Below the pieces are notes generated by a model. The model worked only from the letters and a program-made list of their open reading frames with translations. It searched no databases and was not told the origin of the DNA. From positions 62,001 through 126,000 of the forward strand of contig JAWKKG010000003.1 in assembly GCA_041393395.1 (NCBI GenBank): a stretch of 64,000 bases of DNA, in the 5' to 3' direction. This document shows, piece after piece, positions 1-8,861 of the stretch (its first letter is position 1; every line of letters starts with the position of its first letter). This DNA comes from JAGQIB01 sp041393395 (GTDB taxonomy: Bacteria; ARS69). The translations under genes and the position numbers were made by a program.

Positions 1-673
1 GACGGTCGGATGAACAGTCCCTTCCACACCCAGAGCATTTCCACCCGGATCGCTCGCGAACTCTCTCCGAAACATCGCCCCACCCATCAACGTACTGGTT
101 GAGCGGCGCCGTGTGTTCATTGTGGGCCGGCGGGCTCGCGATCTGGTCCGGATAAACATCAAAGAACGCCTGTGGGGTGAACGCTTCCCAGACGCGCTTC
201 TTTCGGCCCACACTCAGCCTGGAGTACCCCTCCCAATCCAGCCTGACGAGGCAGTTTCGGCACACTCTGAGTTCAACCTCGACCCCGGGGTCCCGCACCT
301 CGTGCGTGAACCGCTCGATGAAGTTGACAACGAACTTGCCGTCATCTCGTGTCGTAGCGACATATCTTCCAAACCGATTCTGCTGACGCATCTTCGTCAA
401 GGTCGAACACTCCGCGACATGATACCGATAGCGGTCACCACGCTGCCCGTCTTGGTCCAGAAACTGATCCCTGATATAGACAAGGACTCGAAACTCCCGG
501 TACCGAAGGGTCCCGTCGTCGCCCGCTTCGATCTCACGAATGTCCTCGATGTCGACGCCCTGCGTCTCGATCCGCTCCCACGCGCTAGGCCCAACTACGA
601 CGTCCTCGGCCGCGCCCATCCGGCCGCGCAGCCTCGCCCACTCGTCGTCCGCGCCAAAGCGCGGCAGCCTCAT
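1..673 (-). CDS. HNH-type nuclease, ZorE-like, third gene of a Zorya-type module (3' end outside window)
   Basis: Reading the minus strand from the ATG that overlaps the zorB stop (ATGA) gives 224 codons without a stop to the window edge, so the gene is cut off. Visible features are a histidine/cysteine pair (YHVAEC, residues 85-90), a CRNC pair (138-141) and, near the edge, WKCSGCGRDC (211-220), which looks like the zinc-binding start of an HNH/treble-clef nuclease domain. The HNH catalytic residues would lie beyond the edge and are not seen. In type II Zorya the third component after ZorA and ZorB is ZorE, an HNH nuclease that acts on invading DNA. Order, strand and the 4-base overlap match that arrangement. 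The type II call is inference from context plus the cysteine pattern. A 246-codon plus-strand reading frame over the same bases is an antisense shadow. Confidence 0.66.
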   Translation of the reverse strand, partial: MRLPRFGADDEWARLRGRMGAAEDVVVGPSAWERIETQGVDIEDIREIEAGDDGTLRYREFRVLVYIRDQFLDQDGQRGDRYRYHVAECSTLTKMRQQNRFGRYVATTRDDGKFVVNFIERFTHEVRDPGVEVELRVCRNCLVRLDWEGYSRLSVGRKKRVWEAFTPQAFFDVYPDQIASPPAHNEHTAPLNQYVDGWGDVSERVRERSGWKCSGCGRDCSSDR

Positions 674-1398
674 CTCGTCGTACCTCTCGACTGTTGTGTG
701 GCCGTCAGGATCTCATCGATCTGCTCCTCCGCGTCGGTCCGAACGCGGAACTCGACTCTCCGGGATCGCAAACGGTCTTCTTTGCCCGAGGCAGTGAGGA
801 TCAGCTGGCTAGAACTCAATCCATTCGCGGTGACACGTCCGCGGAGCCAATGACTCTGGTCTTTGATCTGAGGAAGACACAAAAGGAACTCTAGCGTCGC
901 ACGGGTTCTTGCCTGCGACAACTCCATGTTGGCAAGGTAGGCATCGAGGTCTGCGAGTTCTCCAAAATCGGATGAGGTGTGACCTTCGATGCGGATCTCC
1001 CGCACGTGCTTTCGGTAGGGCGGCTTGCGCAGTATCTCAACATAGCGCGGGAAGAAGTCCGAAAGGATGCGTCGGAACTCCGGTTTCAATGTATGGCTAC
1101 CATGATCGAACAGAACATCCGGTTCGCGAAACCGGATAGCGAGCTCTCGCGCATCGATCTCCGCTCCCCATTGGTCCAAGTCGTTTCGAAACTCCTCCAG
1201 AAGTTCTCTGTAGAGATCCTCACGAGCTGACCTATAGGTCTCAGCAATCGACGACAGGGCCTCCTTCTCGTTCTGAACCTTCAGCATGAAGACCACAGCG
1301 ATTGCCAAGAAAAACATCATGAGCCCGGACATGAGGTCCGACACCGGAAGCCACTGCTCGTCGTCCCCCTGCTGACCGGGAGGAAAGGGCGGGGACAT
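670..1398 (-). CDS. zorB: ZorB-like OmpA/MotB-type peptidoglycan-anchored motor subunit
   Basis: 242 residues. After a short cytoplasmic N-terminus there is one transmembrane helix at about residues 20-40 (DLMSGLMMFFLAIAVVFML). It carries an Asp at its start, where MotB/ZorB proteins bind the proton. An OmpA-like domain follows from about residue 95 (FDHGSHTLKP, then RIEGHTSSDF and the arginine-rich SRRVEFRV end) that would bind peptidoglycan. In Zorya, ZorA5B2 forms a proton-driven inner-membrane motor that senses phage entry and signals to a cytoplasmic nuclease. The start ATG lies one base after the zorA stop and the stop overlaps the next start, so the three genes are translationally coupled. 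A flagellar or Tol/Exb stator is less likely because the partner ZorA has a very long coiled-coil tail and no flagellar or TonB genes adjoin. Confidence 0.85.
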   Translation of the reverse strand: MSPPFPPGQQGDDEQWLPVSDLMSGLMMFFLAIAVVFMLKVQNEKEALSSIAETYRSAREDLYRELLEEFRNDLDQWGAEIDARELAIRFREPDVLFDHGSHTLKPEFRRILSDFFPRYVEILRKPPYRKHVREIRIEGHTSSDFGELADLDAYLANMELSQARTRATLEFLLCLPQIKDQSHWLRGRVTANGLSSSQLILTASGKEDRLRSRRVEFRVRTDAEEQIDEILTATQQSRGTTR

Positions 1399-1399
1399 C

Positions 1400-2833
1400 C
1401 TACTTCAACCCACTTGCTATCTGGACCACCCGACGGAGCTCCTCCGTAAGTGGTCGATAGTCTTGTACGAACCGCGCGCTGAGGCTTGCGAGCTGGCTTC
1501 CGAGCGACTCAAGGCTCTTCGTGAGCTCCTCGCCAAGCAACAGGTCAAACTGCTCTATCTGCTGCTGAGTTCTCTCGCGATTCTCGCGCGACAGTCGCTT
1601 CAGATCGTCCGCGGCGCCCTCCAGAATCTGCGCTTGGCTAGCGCGAGTCTCCTCCAGTAGTTCGCTTGTCTGTCGACCGAAATCGCGTATGGTCTTCCCT
1701 GATGCTGCCGCGAGATCCGCCATCGCCGTGGTCGTCGTTGTAGCAAGTTGCTGCGTTGAGGCACGAATCTCTTCGTTGGCGTGAGCTGCGCTCCGTGACA
1801 GACCCTCCGCGTTCTCCAAGGCCTTCGTGACAATCTCTCCGTAGGCTTTGTTGAGCGACTCCATTTCGCTCTTCATCAGATGCTGAATTGATACAACCTC
1901 GTCTCGAAAGCCTTCGGTCAACCGAACGAGATTCTCTTCGATTCTTGGCATCGCAGCTTGTGCTCGCTCGCTCAGCGAGCCGAAGGCGCTCAGCTGCTCT
2001 GCGAGCATCTTCTCCGAGGTGGCATATCCCACCAACAAGGACTGGAGGGCCTCCGCCGCGGCAACGAAGGCCTGAGACTTCCCCGAGAGATCCTGGAACG
2101 ACCGCTCTGCCTTGGAGAGACTGTCTGTGGCGCTCGCTAGGCGCACCTCTGTTTCTTCAATGTGTTGGCGGTATCGGTCTTGCCACTCGAGCAGCTTCCC
2201 TACGGCTTCGTTCAGTTGCCGGAAGTTCTCGCCAAACTGTGTAGTGAGCTTTGTGTTGAAGTCCCGAATCACTTCCTCAAGTGCCTGGATCAAGGTCCTA
2301 CTACTGTCTTCCGCCATGCGCTCAGAGAACGTCCGGAACTCATTGCGAAGCTCTCGCGTGTTGTCTCCAACCTCTTGTCGCAGCAGCCGCAGTTGGCTGA
2401 GAAGCGTGGTGTCGCCTTCGCCGACGAGAGCGCGTTCGATCTGCTTGGATGAAGTTCGCAGGAGGTCCGTTTGCTCGGTGAGTACAGCATGGATGTCATC
2501 GGCCGTTGCGCCTGTCAATGCTCCCTGCTCGCGGCGGAGGTTCACTTTGACGCGAAGGAGTATCGACAGGGCAAGTCCTACTACGGAACTGAAGAAGGCC
2601 ACCCGCATTCCAGCGAGGAGAACTGGAACGCTGTTCTTGATGGCCGTTTCGTCGGCCCCTTGGAATCGAAAAAGCGCGATGCTGACGCCCAGAAAGGTCC
2701 CAAAGATGCCGATCGACGTAAGGAGCGAACCTCCTTCCCTCTCCTGCCCTTTTCGTCCGACGAGGTAGGCTGCGAAGATGCCAAGCATCACGGCGACCAT
2801 TGTGACCGTGATCCAGTTGGTGGTTCCCTCCAA
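1400..2833 (-). CDS. zorA: ZorA-like MotA/ExbB-family proton channel with long coiled-coil tail
   Basis: 477 residues from a TTG start preceded by GGAGG five bases upstream. An upstream in-frame GTG at 2947 would add 38 low-complexity residues and lacks a good ribosome site. Three membrane helices are visible (about residues 7-26, 37-58 and 69-98), the last being SSVVGLALSIL with the small and polar residues typical of MotA/TolQ/ExbB channels. Everything from about residue 130 to the end is heptad-rich coiled coil (LRQEVGDNTRELRNEFRTF and onward). That is the hallmark of ZorA, whose tail projects into the cytoplasm and transmits the activation signal. It pairs with the downstream zorB and HNH gene. 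Base composition here is lower in GC than the core genes, consistent with acquisition by transfer. Confidence 0.86.
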   Translation of the reverse strand: MEGTTNWITVTMVAVMLGIFAAYLVGRKGQEREGGSLLTSIGIFGTFLGVSIALFRFQGADETAIKNSVPVLLAGMRVAFFSSVVGLALSILLRVKVNLRREQGALTGATADDIHAVLTEQTDLLRTSSKQIERALVGEGDTTLLSQLRLLRQEVGDNTRELRNEFRTFSERMAEDSSRTLIQALEEVIRDFNTKLTTQFGENFRQLNEAVGKLLEWQDRYRQHIEETEVRLASATDSLSKAERSFQDLSGKSQAFVAAAEALQSLLVGYATSEKMLAEQLSAFGSLSERAQAAMPRIEENLVRLTEGFRDEVVSIQHLMKSEMESLNKAYGEIVTKALENAEGLSRSAAHANEEIRASTQQLATTTTTAMADLAAASGKTIRDFGRQTSELLEETRASQAQILEGAADDLKRLSRENRERTQQQIEQFDLLLGEELTKSLESLGSQLASLSARFVQDYRPLTEELRRVVQIASGLK

Positions 2834-3046
2834 GTGAGCCTCCGCTGGGATCTGGTGGACCGTGCTGCAGGAACGTTGCGGTTGATGGGACGCGACGTCG
2901 ATCTGGGTTTTCTCCGGCCGTCGGGATCCATGGGACGGACTCCGCACTTCGTCTTTCGTGCGGCCCTCGGACCAGCTACGGCGTTTGTTGGGGGCCGCAC
3001 TCCCTAGCTGGGCTTCTGAGAGAAGCGCTCTGGCTCGAACAGCCGC

Positions 3047-3691
3047 CTAGTCCGGGTTCTCTGTAGAGAGCCTCGCTTCCGCACGCTTCCGGAGATCGTA
3101 GTTCCCATAGATCTGCTGGACCATATCATTGCCGAGATTCCGAACGGCGCTCTCCACGGCCGATGAGTACTCCTTCTTTCCTGTGCTGAACGCGCCAAGG
3201 CCCTCCGACGCGACACCCATACCCGAGCTCATGACCGAAGCGACCTGAACGAGATCGGGGCCGTAGAACATGCTCTGTACAGAGAGCTGGGCGCTCCCCT
3301 TCGCACTGTCCTGGAAGAACCCTTCGCTCTTGTTTAAGGAGACCTGCGCGGCGGTGACCTTCGCGATCATCGCGAGGTCGAGCTGCGAATCCTGTAGTGC
3401 CTGCTCGGTCGGATAGGCGTCGAGGAATTGTACCGATCGAAAGATGCGTTGCGCGCTCTTCGCAATGATTGAGACGAGGGCATCGCCGACGTGAAATGTG
3501 TACTTGTCTAGGTCCGCTCGATCGGCGATCTGTGCGCCCCTCGTTTCTTCGGGAATGTATAGCCCAACACGCAGCGGGAGCTGATTCGAGATGTTCGCTG
3601 TTGGGTCGATATTGGGGTCGATCTTGACGTTGTACGAACAGGCGGACGCGACAAGGCCAAGAAGCGACACTGCGAGAACTCGCATCCTCAT
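3047..3691 (-). CDS. exported lipoprotein directly upstream of the Zorya-type genes
   Basis: 214 residues. The start is the ATG of MRMRVLAVS, chosen because a strong GGAGG lies six bases upstream and the residues form a lipoprotein signal peptide with lipobox LVASAC (lipidated Cys18). A longer frame to 3832 has no such signal. The mature part contains VGLYIPEETRG, a central region beginning YTFHVGDALVSII, and an amphipathic C-terminus. I do not recognise a named family. The gene at 52372 encodes another lipoprotein with VYIPEEQ at the same relative place, so the two may share a family. It is 213 bp upstream of zorA on the same strand with no gene between. A lipoprotein is not a known Zorya component, so a role in the system is only suggested by position. 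Confidence 0.72.
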   Translation of the reverse strand: MRMRVLAVSLLGLVASACSYNVKIDPNIDPTANISNQLPLRVGLYIPEETRGAQIADRADLDKYTFHVGDALVSIIAKSAQRIFRSVQFLDAYPTEQALQDSQLDLAMIAKVTAAQVSLNKSEGFFQDSAKGSAQLSVQSMFYGPDLVQVASVMSSGMGVASEGLGAFSTGKKEYSSAVESAVRNLGNDMVQQIYGNYDLRKRAEARLSTENPD

Positions 3692-4275
3692 CTGGGGTCC
3701 TCCGTAAGAGAGCTTGGGACGGAAGGCGCGGCACTGTGCGCGCTGTCCCGTGTGCGGGCCAGCCGTCGGTCTCGTCATGTGCTCACTTGGCCAGCCTAGC
3801 AGATTATTTGGTACAGGCCGCCCCAGCAGCAATATGAATCACTCGACGGCGGTCGTACGACTACGAGGCGAGTCGCCGCAAGCGGACACGGGCACCATCC
3901 TGTTCCCGCGAGCTGGGCTGGCCGTGCTCTGGTCCCAAGTTCGGGCAGGGGGCAGGGGTGGGTTCCAGCTTGTGTCGCCCTGACCTATCGAGCGCCCAGG
4001 CGGTTGGCGACACGAACGGCTGTTGGTCGTGGAGACGGCCGGACACGGTGGCACGCTGCGGGCCCGAGCGCCGATCTGAATTGCGGTCTCTTCGCCGAGA
4101 CCTGGGCAACACCCGCGCCCGCTGTCTTGCTGGGGCTAGGTGCTTGACCCGCGACCCAAGAACGGTGGAGCTCGCCCAGGACGAGCCAATGCCCGGCAGA
4201 GAGAAAAGGGCGACGCCCGCTCCCGCGAACGCCGCCCCCCATGTCCTCCAACCAACCCCTGCCGGAAAAGCGCCC
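3692..4275. other. noncoding gap between the Zorya-type block and the carbamoyltransferase gene
   Basis: 584 bp with no credible gene. The short frames here lack ribosome sites and codon bias. No tRNA, integrase or clear direct repeat is visible, so I cannot point to an attachment site. Base composition rises from the lower-GC left block to the GC-rich remainder within this stretch. It must hold the promoter for the leftward lipoprotein gene and the end of the carbamoyltransferase transcript, but I see no convincing hexamers or hairpin. Confidence 0.5.
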
Positions 4276-6150
4276 CTACCGCGCCCCCACCGACGCGACC
4301 TCCAGCACCTCCGGCTTCCCGTCCTCCGGCAGCCACGCGATGAACGGGCCCAGCGCCAGCGTGCCGATCTTCCCGAGCTTGAACGCCCGCACCGCGTCGA
4401 ACGGCGAGCACACGATCGGCTCCTCGTGCATGTTGAAGCTCGTGTTGATGAGGGTGGGCACGCCCGTGCGCGCCTTGAACGCGGAGAGGACCTTGTGGAA
4501 GCTCGGATTCGACTCCGCGGTCACGAGTTGCGGGCGCGCGGTGCCGTCCACGTGCACGGCGGCCGGGTTGTCCTTGAGCATCTGGTCCGTGCAGTCGAAC
4601 GTGATCGTCATGAACTGCGCGGTGTACTCGGCGCCGTCGATGTTCTTGTAGTTGTCGCGGCGGTGCTCGTACATCGTGGCGGGCGCGAACGGCATGAACT
4701 CCGTGCGGCCGAGGCGCTGGTTCAGCCACGAGTTCACGGTGGGATCGGCCGCGCGGTACATCACCGTGCGGTTGCCGAGCGCGCGCGGGCCGTACTCCAT
4801 GCGGCCGTTGAACCGGCCGACGACGATGTCGTTCGACACGAGGTCCGCGATCTTCTCCTCGACGTCGTCGAAGCGCTCGAACGGCAGCTCCGACTTCTCG
4901 AGCTCGCGGCGCATCTCGTCCTCCGTGTACTCCGGACCGAAGTACACGTTGTCGAGCGTGTAGGAATCCATGCCGCCGGCCTGCTCCTCGAGCAGGAACG
5001 CCGCGCCCGTGCCGAGGCCGCCGTCGCCCATGCCGGGGTGGATGAAGACCTTCTCCACGCCCTCCGTCTCGAAGATGCGCTGGTTCAGCTTCACGTTCGC
5101 GACCACACCGCCGGACAGCACCACGTTCTTGATGCCGGTCTTCTGCACCCAGTACTTCACGACCTTCGAGACCGCCTTCTCCATCGCGGTCTGGTGCGCG
5201 GCGGCCACGTCCTGCTTCGTGTACCGCAGCGTGAGCAGGCGCGGGAAGAACGCGTTCATGGTGCCGTTGATGTGCACTTCTTCCGGGCTCTCCTCGAGCC
5301 GCGCGCGCACGACGTCCATGAGGAGGTTCGGGTCACCGTACGCCGCGAGGCCGAGGATCTTGCCCTCGTGCCGGTTCGGCTTGAAGCCGAGCGCCGACGT
5401 GAGCTGCTCGTAGTACGCGCCGAACGAGTGGGGGAACGGGGTCCGGTGCAGGACCTCGATCGGCCTCCCGCGCCGGCCGACCGCCACCGCACTCGTCATG
5501 CCGCTGCCGTACGCGTCGATCGAGAGGCAGAGCGCCTCCTCGTAGCCCGACGTGTAGTACGCGTTCGCGGCGTGCGCGAGGTGATGCTCCACCCGCACGA
5601 GCTTGTCCAGCATGCCGCGCTCGCGCAGCCCGTCCTCGAGCATGCGCGACCACATCTCGTGGTCCTTCGCCGCGTTGATGCACCAGCGCCAGTAGCGCAC
5701 GAGGTGCGTGAGGCGATCCGCCATCGTGGTGGACGACGTCAGCTTGTACAGCACGTGACGCGTCCAGTCCTTCTCCATGTAGTTCTGATAGCCCTCGAAC
5801 CGCACCGGCAGCCCCGGCGACGGCACGCGGCCCGGCCCCGCGATCTTCTTCATCGCCTGGTGGCACTCGCGCAAAGACGCGCCCGTGTTCCGCGAGAGCT
5901 CCGCGCGGAAGCCGTCCCAGATCATGCGCGCCTCGACCCGCCCCTCGAAGAACGGGTACGCGACCTTGTCGACCTCGGAGGGCTTGACCCCCGCGCGCTT
6001 GAAGATCTCGTCCCAGGCGAGCTTGGGGAAACCGTCCTGGAGCTTCACGCGGCTCAGCCGTTCCTCGGCGATCGCCCAGGTGATGCGTCCGTCCTCGTGG
6101 ATCGATACGGTGGAGTCCTTGTCCAGCGGGGACATTCCGAGAATCAGCAT
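4276..6150 (-). CDS. NodU/CmcH/TobZ-family O-carbamoyltransferase
   Basis: 624 residues, the usual length for this family. Enzymes of the family transfer a carbamoyl group from carbamoyl phosphate, by way of a carbamoyl-adenylate, to a hydroxyl on a sugar or secondary metabolite. The N-terminal ASKHA-fold domain opens with ILGMSPLDKDSTVSI. Family signatures follow: VEHHLAHAANAYY, SIDAYGSGMTSA, LSGGVVANVKLN and GPRALGNRTVMYRA. The C-terminal YrdC-like domain includes RPQLVTAESNPSFH and PTLINTSFNMHEEPIVCSP. It overlaps the end of the upstream deacetylase gene by seven bases, so the two are co-transcribed and probably modify the same surface glycan. The acceptor cannot be read from sequence. Confidence 0.9.
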   Translation of the reverse strand: MLILGMSPLDKDSTVSIHEDGRITWAIAEERLSRVKLQDGFPKLAWDEIFKRAGVKPSEVDKVAYPFFEGRVEARMIWDGFRAELSRNTGASLRECHQAMKKIAGPGRVPSPGLPVRFEGYQNYMEKDWTRHVLYKLTSSTTMADRLTHLVRYWRWCINAAKDHEMWSRMLEDGLRERGMLDKLVRVEHHLAHAANAYYTSGYEEALCLSIDAYGSGMTSAVAVGRRGRPIEVLHRTPFPHSFGAYYEQLTSALGFKPNRHEGKILGLAAYGDPNLLMDVVRARLEESPEEVHINGTMNAFFPRLLTLRYTKQDVAAAHQTAMEKAVSKVVKYWVQKTGIKNVVLSGGVVANVKLNQRIFETEGVEKVFIHPGMGDGGLGTGAAFLLEEQAGGMDSYTLDNVYFGPEYTEDEMRRELEKSELPFERFDDVEEKIADLVSNDIVVGRFNGRMEYGPRALGNRTVMYRAADPTVNSWLNQRLGRTEFMPFAPATMYEHRRDNYKNIDGAEYTAQFMTITFDCTDQMLKDNPAAVHVDGTARPQLVTAESNPSFHKVLSAFKARTGVPTLINTSFNMHEEPIVCSPFDAVRAFKLGKIGTLALGPFIAWLPEDGKPEVLEVASVGAR

Positions 6151-7166
6151 GGGGTTCCTCTCTCGACCATTTCGGCCGACGATTCAGCCGAGCTTGCGTT
6201 CAGCGCCTGCCCGTATTCCGCGAGCGTGCGCGGCACGGCCTTCATCTCACTCTGGACGATCTCCAGCGCCTTCTCGGTGCGCCCGAGAAACGCGCGCGCC
6301 TCGTCCTTGGTCTTCACGTACGGGCTGCCCCCGGGCATGACCTCGCTCGAGTGCAGCATCATGTTCAGCACCGGCGCCCCGCGCGCGATCGCTCCGCGCG
6401 CCGCCGCCAGCATCTCCTCGACGGTGTGGAAGGTCGGGCGAAACCACACGAGGTTGCCCAGCGCCTTCCCCGCCACGCGCGACACGAGCCCCGTGGGCCC
6501 GAAGCCGGCGAGCATCTTCTCGGCCGCGTCCGGCAGGCGTCGACTGCGCACCACCGTCACCGGCACCTGCCACAGCGGGCCGTTGCCCGGAACACGCGGA
6601 TCGCGCTCGTCCATGCGGTACGGCGCGAGCGGAGCGTCGATCCAGTCGGGCCCGCCCTCGCCGCCCGGCCAGCCCGGCGTGCGGCGCCACGTGATGCCCG
6701 GCGTGACCGAGGAGTCCACCTCGTAGCCGAGCTTCGCGAGGGATCGCATCGTCGCGGCGTTCGCGCCGAAACGTCCGGCGCGGAACGTTCTCGGTCGCGC
6801 GCCGAACGATTTCTCCAGCGCATCCGTGAGCACTTCCAGCTTCGCGTGCTGCTCGTCGTCGCGCAGCTCGTTCAGGAAGTACTGCTTCTCCGGCTCGCGC
6901 GCCTCGTCGATCGGCGGATTGTTCCACGCGTGACAGTGCCCGCCGATCTCGGATCGCCCGCGCGACGCGATCTCGCCCAGCACCTCGACCGAGCGCGCGT
7001 CCGTCGCCACGGCCTGCGTCACGAAGTACGTCGACTTCGCGCCGGCGCGCTCGACCATCGCCTCGAACTCCCGCAGGTACGGGATGTTCTCGAGCGTCGG
7101 GCGGCGGTGGAATGCCCACTCGTCGTCGCCCTCGGTGTCGATCGTGACCAGCAGGGTCAGGCTCAC
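6144..7166 (-). CDS. polysaccharide deacetylase-like protein (NodB-homology fold)
   Basis: 340 residues beginning LTLLVTIDTEGDDEWAF. The TIDTEGD motif carries the metal-binding Asp pair of the carbohydrate esterase 4 / NodB fold. TYFVTQAVA and EIGGHCHAWNNPP give further fold motifs, the latter with the His ligands spaced HxH. Later segments FRAGRFGANA and MMLHSSEVMPGGSPY match the C-terminal half of CE4-like enzymes. No signal peptide is visible, so it may act in the cytoplasm on a lipid-linked or nucleotide-linked sugar. It lies upstream of, and overlaps, the carbamoyltransferase gene. The pairing is typical of cell-surface glycan or lipooligosaccharide tailoring. Substrate unknown. Confidence 0.82.
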   Translation of the reverse strand: MSLTLLVTIDTEGDDEWAFHRRPTLENIPYLREFEAMVERAGAKSTYFVTQAVATDARSVEVLGEIASRGRSEIGGHCHAWNNPPIDEAREPEKQYFLNELRDDEQHAKLEVLTDALEKSFGARPRTFRAGRFGANAATMRSLAKLGYEVDSSVTPGITWRRTPGWPGGEGGPDWIDAPLAPYRMDERDPRVPGNGPLWQVPVTVVRSRRLPDAAEKMLAGFGPTGLVSRVAGKALGNLVWFRPTFHTVEEMLAAARGAIARGAPVLNMMLHSSEVMPGGSPYVKTKDEARAFLGRTEKALEIVQSEMKAVPRTLAEYGQALNASSAESSAEMVERGTPC

Positions 7167-7358
7167 GGGTGTTCCTCTCGGGCTCGCGTCTTCGGACGCC
7201 GTTTCCGGCGACGTTTTCTCGCCCGACGTGTTTCGACCGGAGTCTTCGCGAAGACCCCATGCGGAAGTCGGGCACTATCTTCAGGTTTCGGCGGTCCCGG
7301 CCGGGGCCCTTAGAGTACCGGACGATCGACGTCGAGGGCAGTTCCGGCCGGGCGAGCC

Positions 7359-8861
7359 CTACCGGCCTCCGGCCCCCGGGCCCACGTCCGCCCCGGCCGC
7401 GGCCCCCGCCGCCGGCTCGAACAGGGACGGGACCCGCCCGCCGTAGCGCGCCCGGAGCCGCATCCACTCGGCCCGCGGCATCCGCACCCGGACCTCGACC
7501 CCCAGCGGGCCCGGACGCTCCTCCAGGAGCTCCACGCTCGCTCGAAGCCGAGCCCAGAGCTCGCCCTCGCTGAGCGGGATCAGGCCCGCTCCTTCGACCC
7601 AGCCGTCCCGCAGTCGGTCACGAATCGCGTCCCGGAGCCGGTCCAGGCCCTCGCCGCGGAAGGCACTGGTGACCACGGCGCCGCTCTCCGCGGCCTGCCG
7701 CACCACGCCGTCGAGCTCCTCGGCCGGCAGGAGATCCGCCTTGTTCCACACGGCGATCTGCGGAATCTGATCCGCGCCGATCTCCTTCAGCACCTCGTTC
7801 ACGGACTTCTCACACGCGTCGGCCATCGGGCTGGAGGCGTCCTGCACGTGCAGCAGCAGATCCGCGTTCGCGACCTCGGACAGCGTCGCCCGGAACGACT
7901 CCACGAGCGAGTGAGGCAAGCGACGGATGAAACCCACCGTGTCGGTGAGCGTCGCGCGGAAGCCGGGACCGAGGTCGAGGATGCGCGTCGTCGCGTCCAG
8001 TGTTTCGAACAGGCGATCGCGACTCGGCACCTCGGCCGACGTGAGCCGGTTCATGAGACTGCTCTTGCCGGCGTTCGTGTAGCCCACGAGCGCCACACGG
8101 AACACGTCGCTGTGCAGGCCGCGCTGCTGCTCGAGTCGCTTGCCCGTGCGTGTGAGACGATCCTTCAGATGCGTGAGGCGGTCGCGGATCCGCCGCCGGT
8201 CGACTTCGAGCTGCGTCTCGCCCGGTCCGCGCGTGCCGATGCCGCCGCCCGTTCGGCTCAGGTGCTCCCACAGCCGCGTGAGTCGCGGCAGCAGGTACTC
8301 GAGCTGCGCGACCTCGACCTGCAGCTTCGCCTGCGGCGTGCGCGCACGCCGCGCGAAGATGTCGAGGATCAGCTCCGTGCGATCGAGGATCTTGCGGTCC
8401 ACGATCTTCTCGAGGTTGCGCGCCTGCGCGGGCGAGAGGTCGTGGTCGATCAGGATCAGGTTCGCGCCGAGCTCCTCCGCCTGCTCCTTGAGCTCCGCCG
8501 CCTTGCCGCCGCCGAGGAACGTGCGACCGTCTACGCGCGCGCGACTCTGCAGCGCGCGCGCCACCACGCGCGCGCCCGACGCCTCCGCCAGCGACGCGAG
8601 CTCGGTGAGACTCTCCTCCGCCTCCTCGCGCGAGTGCTGCGGCAGGCGCAGCCCCGCCACGATCGCGACCTCCTCGCCGGCGATCTTGCGCGGATCCTTC
8701 GTCTCCCCGCGCCGCTCGCGCGCGGCCCGTCGCTCCTCGCGACGTTGCTCGCGCTGCTCGAGGCGATGGTCGGCGTTCTGGGCGGACCGTTCGCGTCGCT
8801 TGTTCAGGGTGTCACTCCTCGTCCGGGCCGCCGCCGGCGGATCCGGTTCCCCGGAACCCAT
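7359..8861 (-). CDS. hflX: GTPase HflX
   Basis: 500 residues. HflX is a ribosome-associated GTPase that splits stalled 70S ribosomes and 100S dimers. The N-terminus is a highly charged extension (residues 1-60), followed by the HflX nucleotide-binding domain (RTFLGGGKAAEL) and the glycine-rich linker GGIGTRGPGETQLE. The G domain has G1 VGYTNAGKSS, G2 in FETLDATTR, G3 DTVGFI and G4 NKAD. The C-terminus is rich in Ala and Gly. The start overlaps the 3' end of rex by 50 bp. No later in-frame ATG, GTG or TTG precedes the conserved domain closely, so the exact start is less certain than the gene. Confidence 0.95.
   Translation of the reverse strand: MGSGEPDPPAAARTRSDTLNKRRERSAQNADHRLEQREQRREERRAARERRGETKDPRKIAGEEVAIVAGLRLPQHSREEAEESLTELASLAEASGARVVARALQSRARVDGRTFLGGGKAAELKEQAEELGANLILIDHDLSPAQARNLEKIVDRKILDRTELILDIFARRARTPQAKLQVEVAQLEYLLPRLTRLWEHLSRTGGGIGTRGPGETQLEVDRRRIRDRLTHLKDRLTRTGKRLEQQRGLHSDVFRVALVGYTNAGKSSLMNRLTSAEVPSRDRLFETLDATTRILDLGPGFRATLTDTVGFIRRLPHSLVESFRATLSEVANADLLLHVQDASSPMADACEKSVNEVLKEIGADQIPQIAVWNKADLLPAEELDGVVRQAAESGAVVTSAFRGEGLDRLRDAIRDRLRDGWVEGAGLIPLSEGELWARLRASVELLEERPGPLGVEVRVRMPRAEWMRLRARYGGRVPSLFEPAAGAAAGADVGPGAGGR

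Noticed and set aside
113..853. 246-codon plus-strand frame at the left edge
   Set aside because: It lies antisense to the ZorE-like gene and zorB, which have recognisable domains and coupled starts.
3692..4275. Integration site (tRNA or att repeats) at the border of the Zorya-type block
   Set aside because: No tRNA gene, integrase or direct repeat is visible; the far border is outside the window.
3958..6726. 922-codon plus-strand frame over the carbamoyltransferase gene
   Set aside because: Antisense shadow caused by high GC; extremely Arg- and His-rich and without homology, while the minus-strand gene has family motifs.
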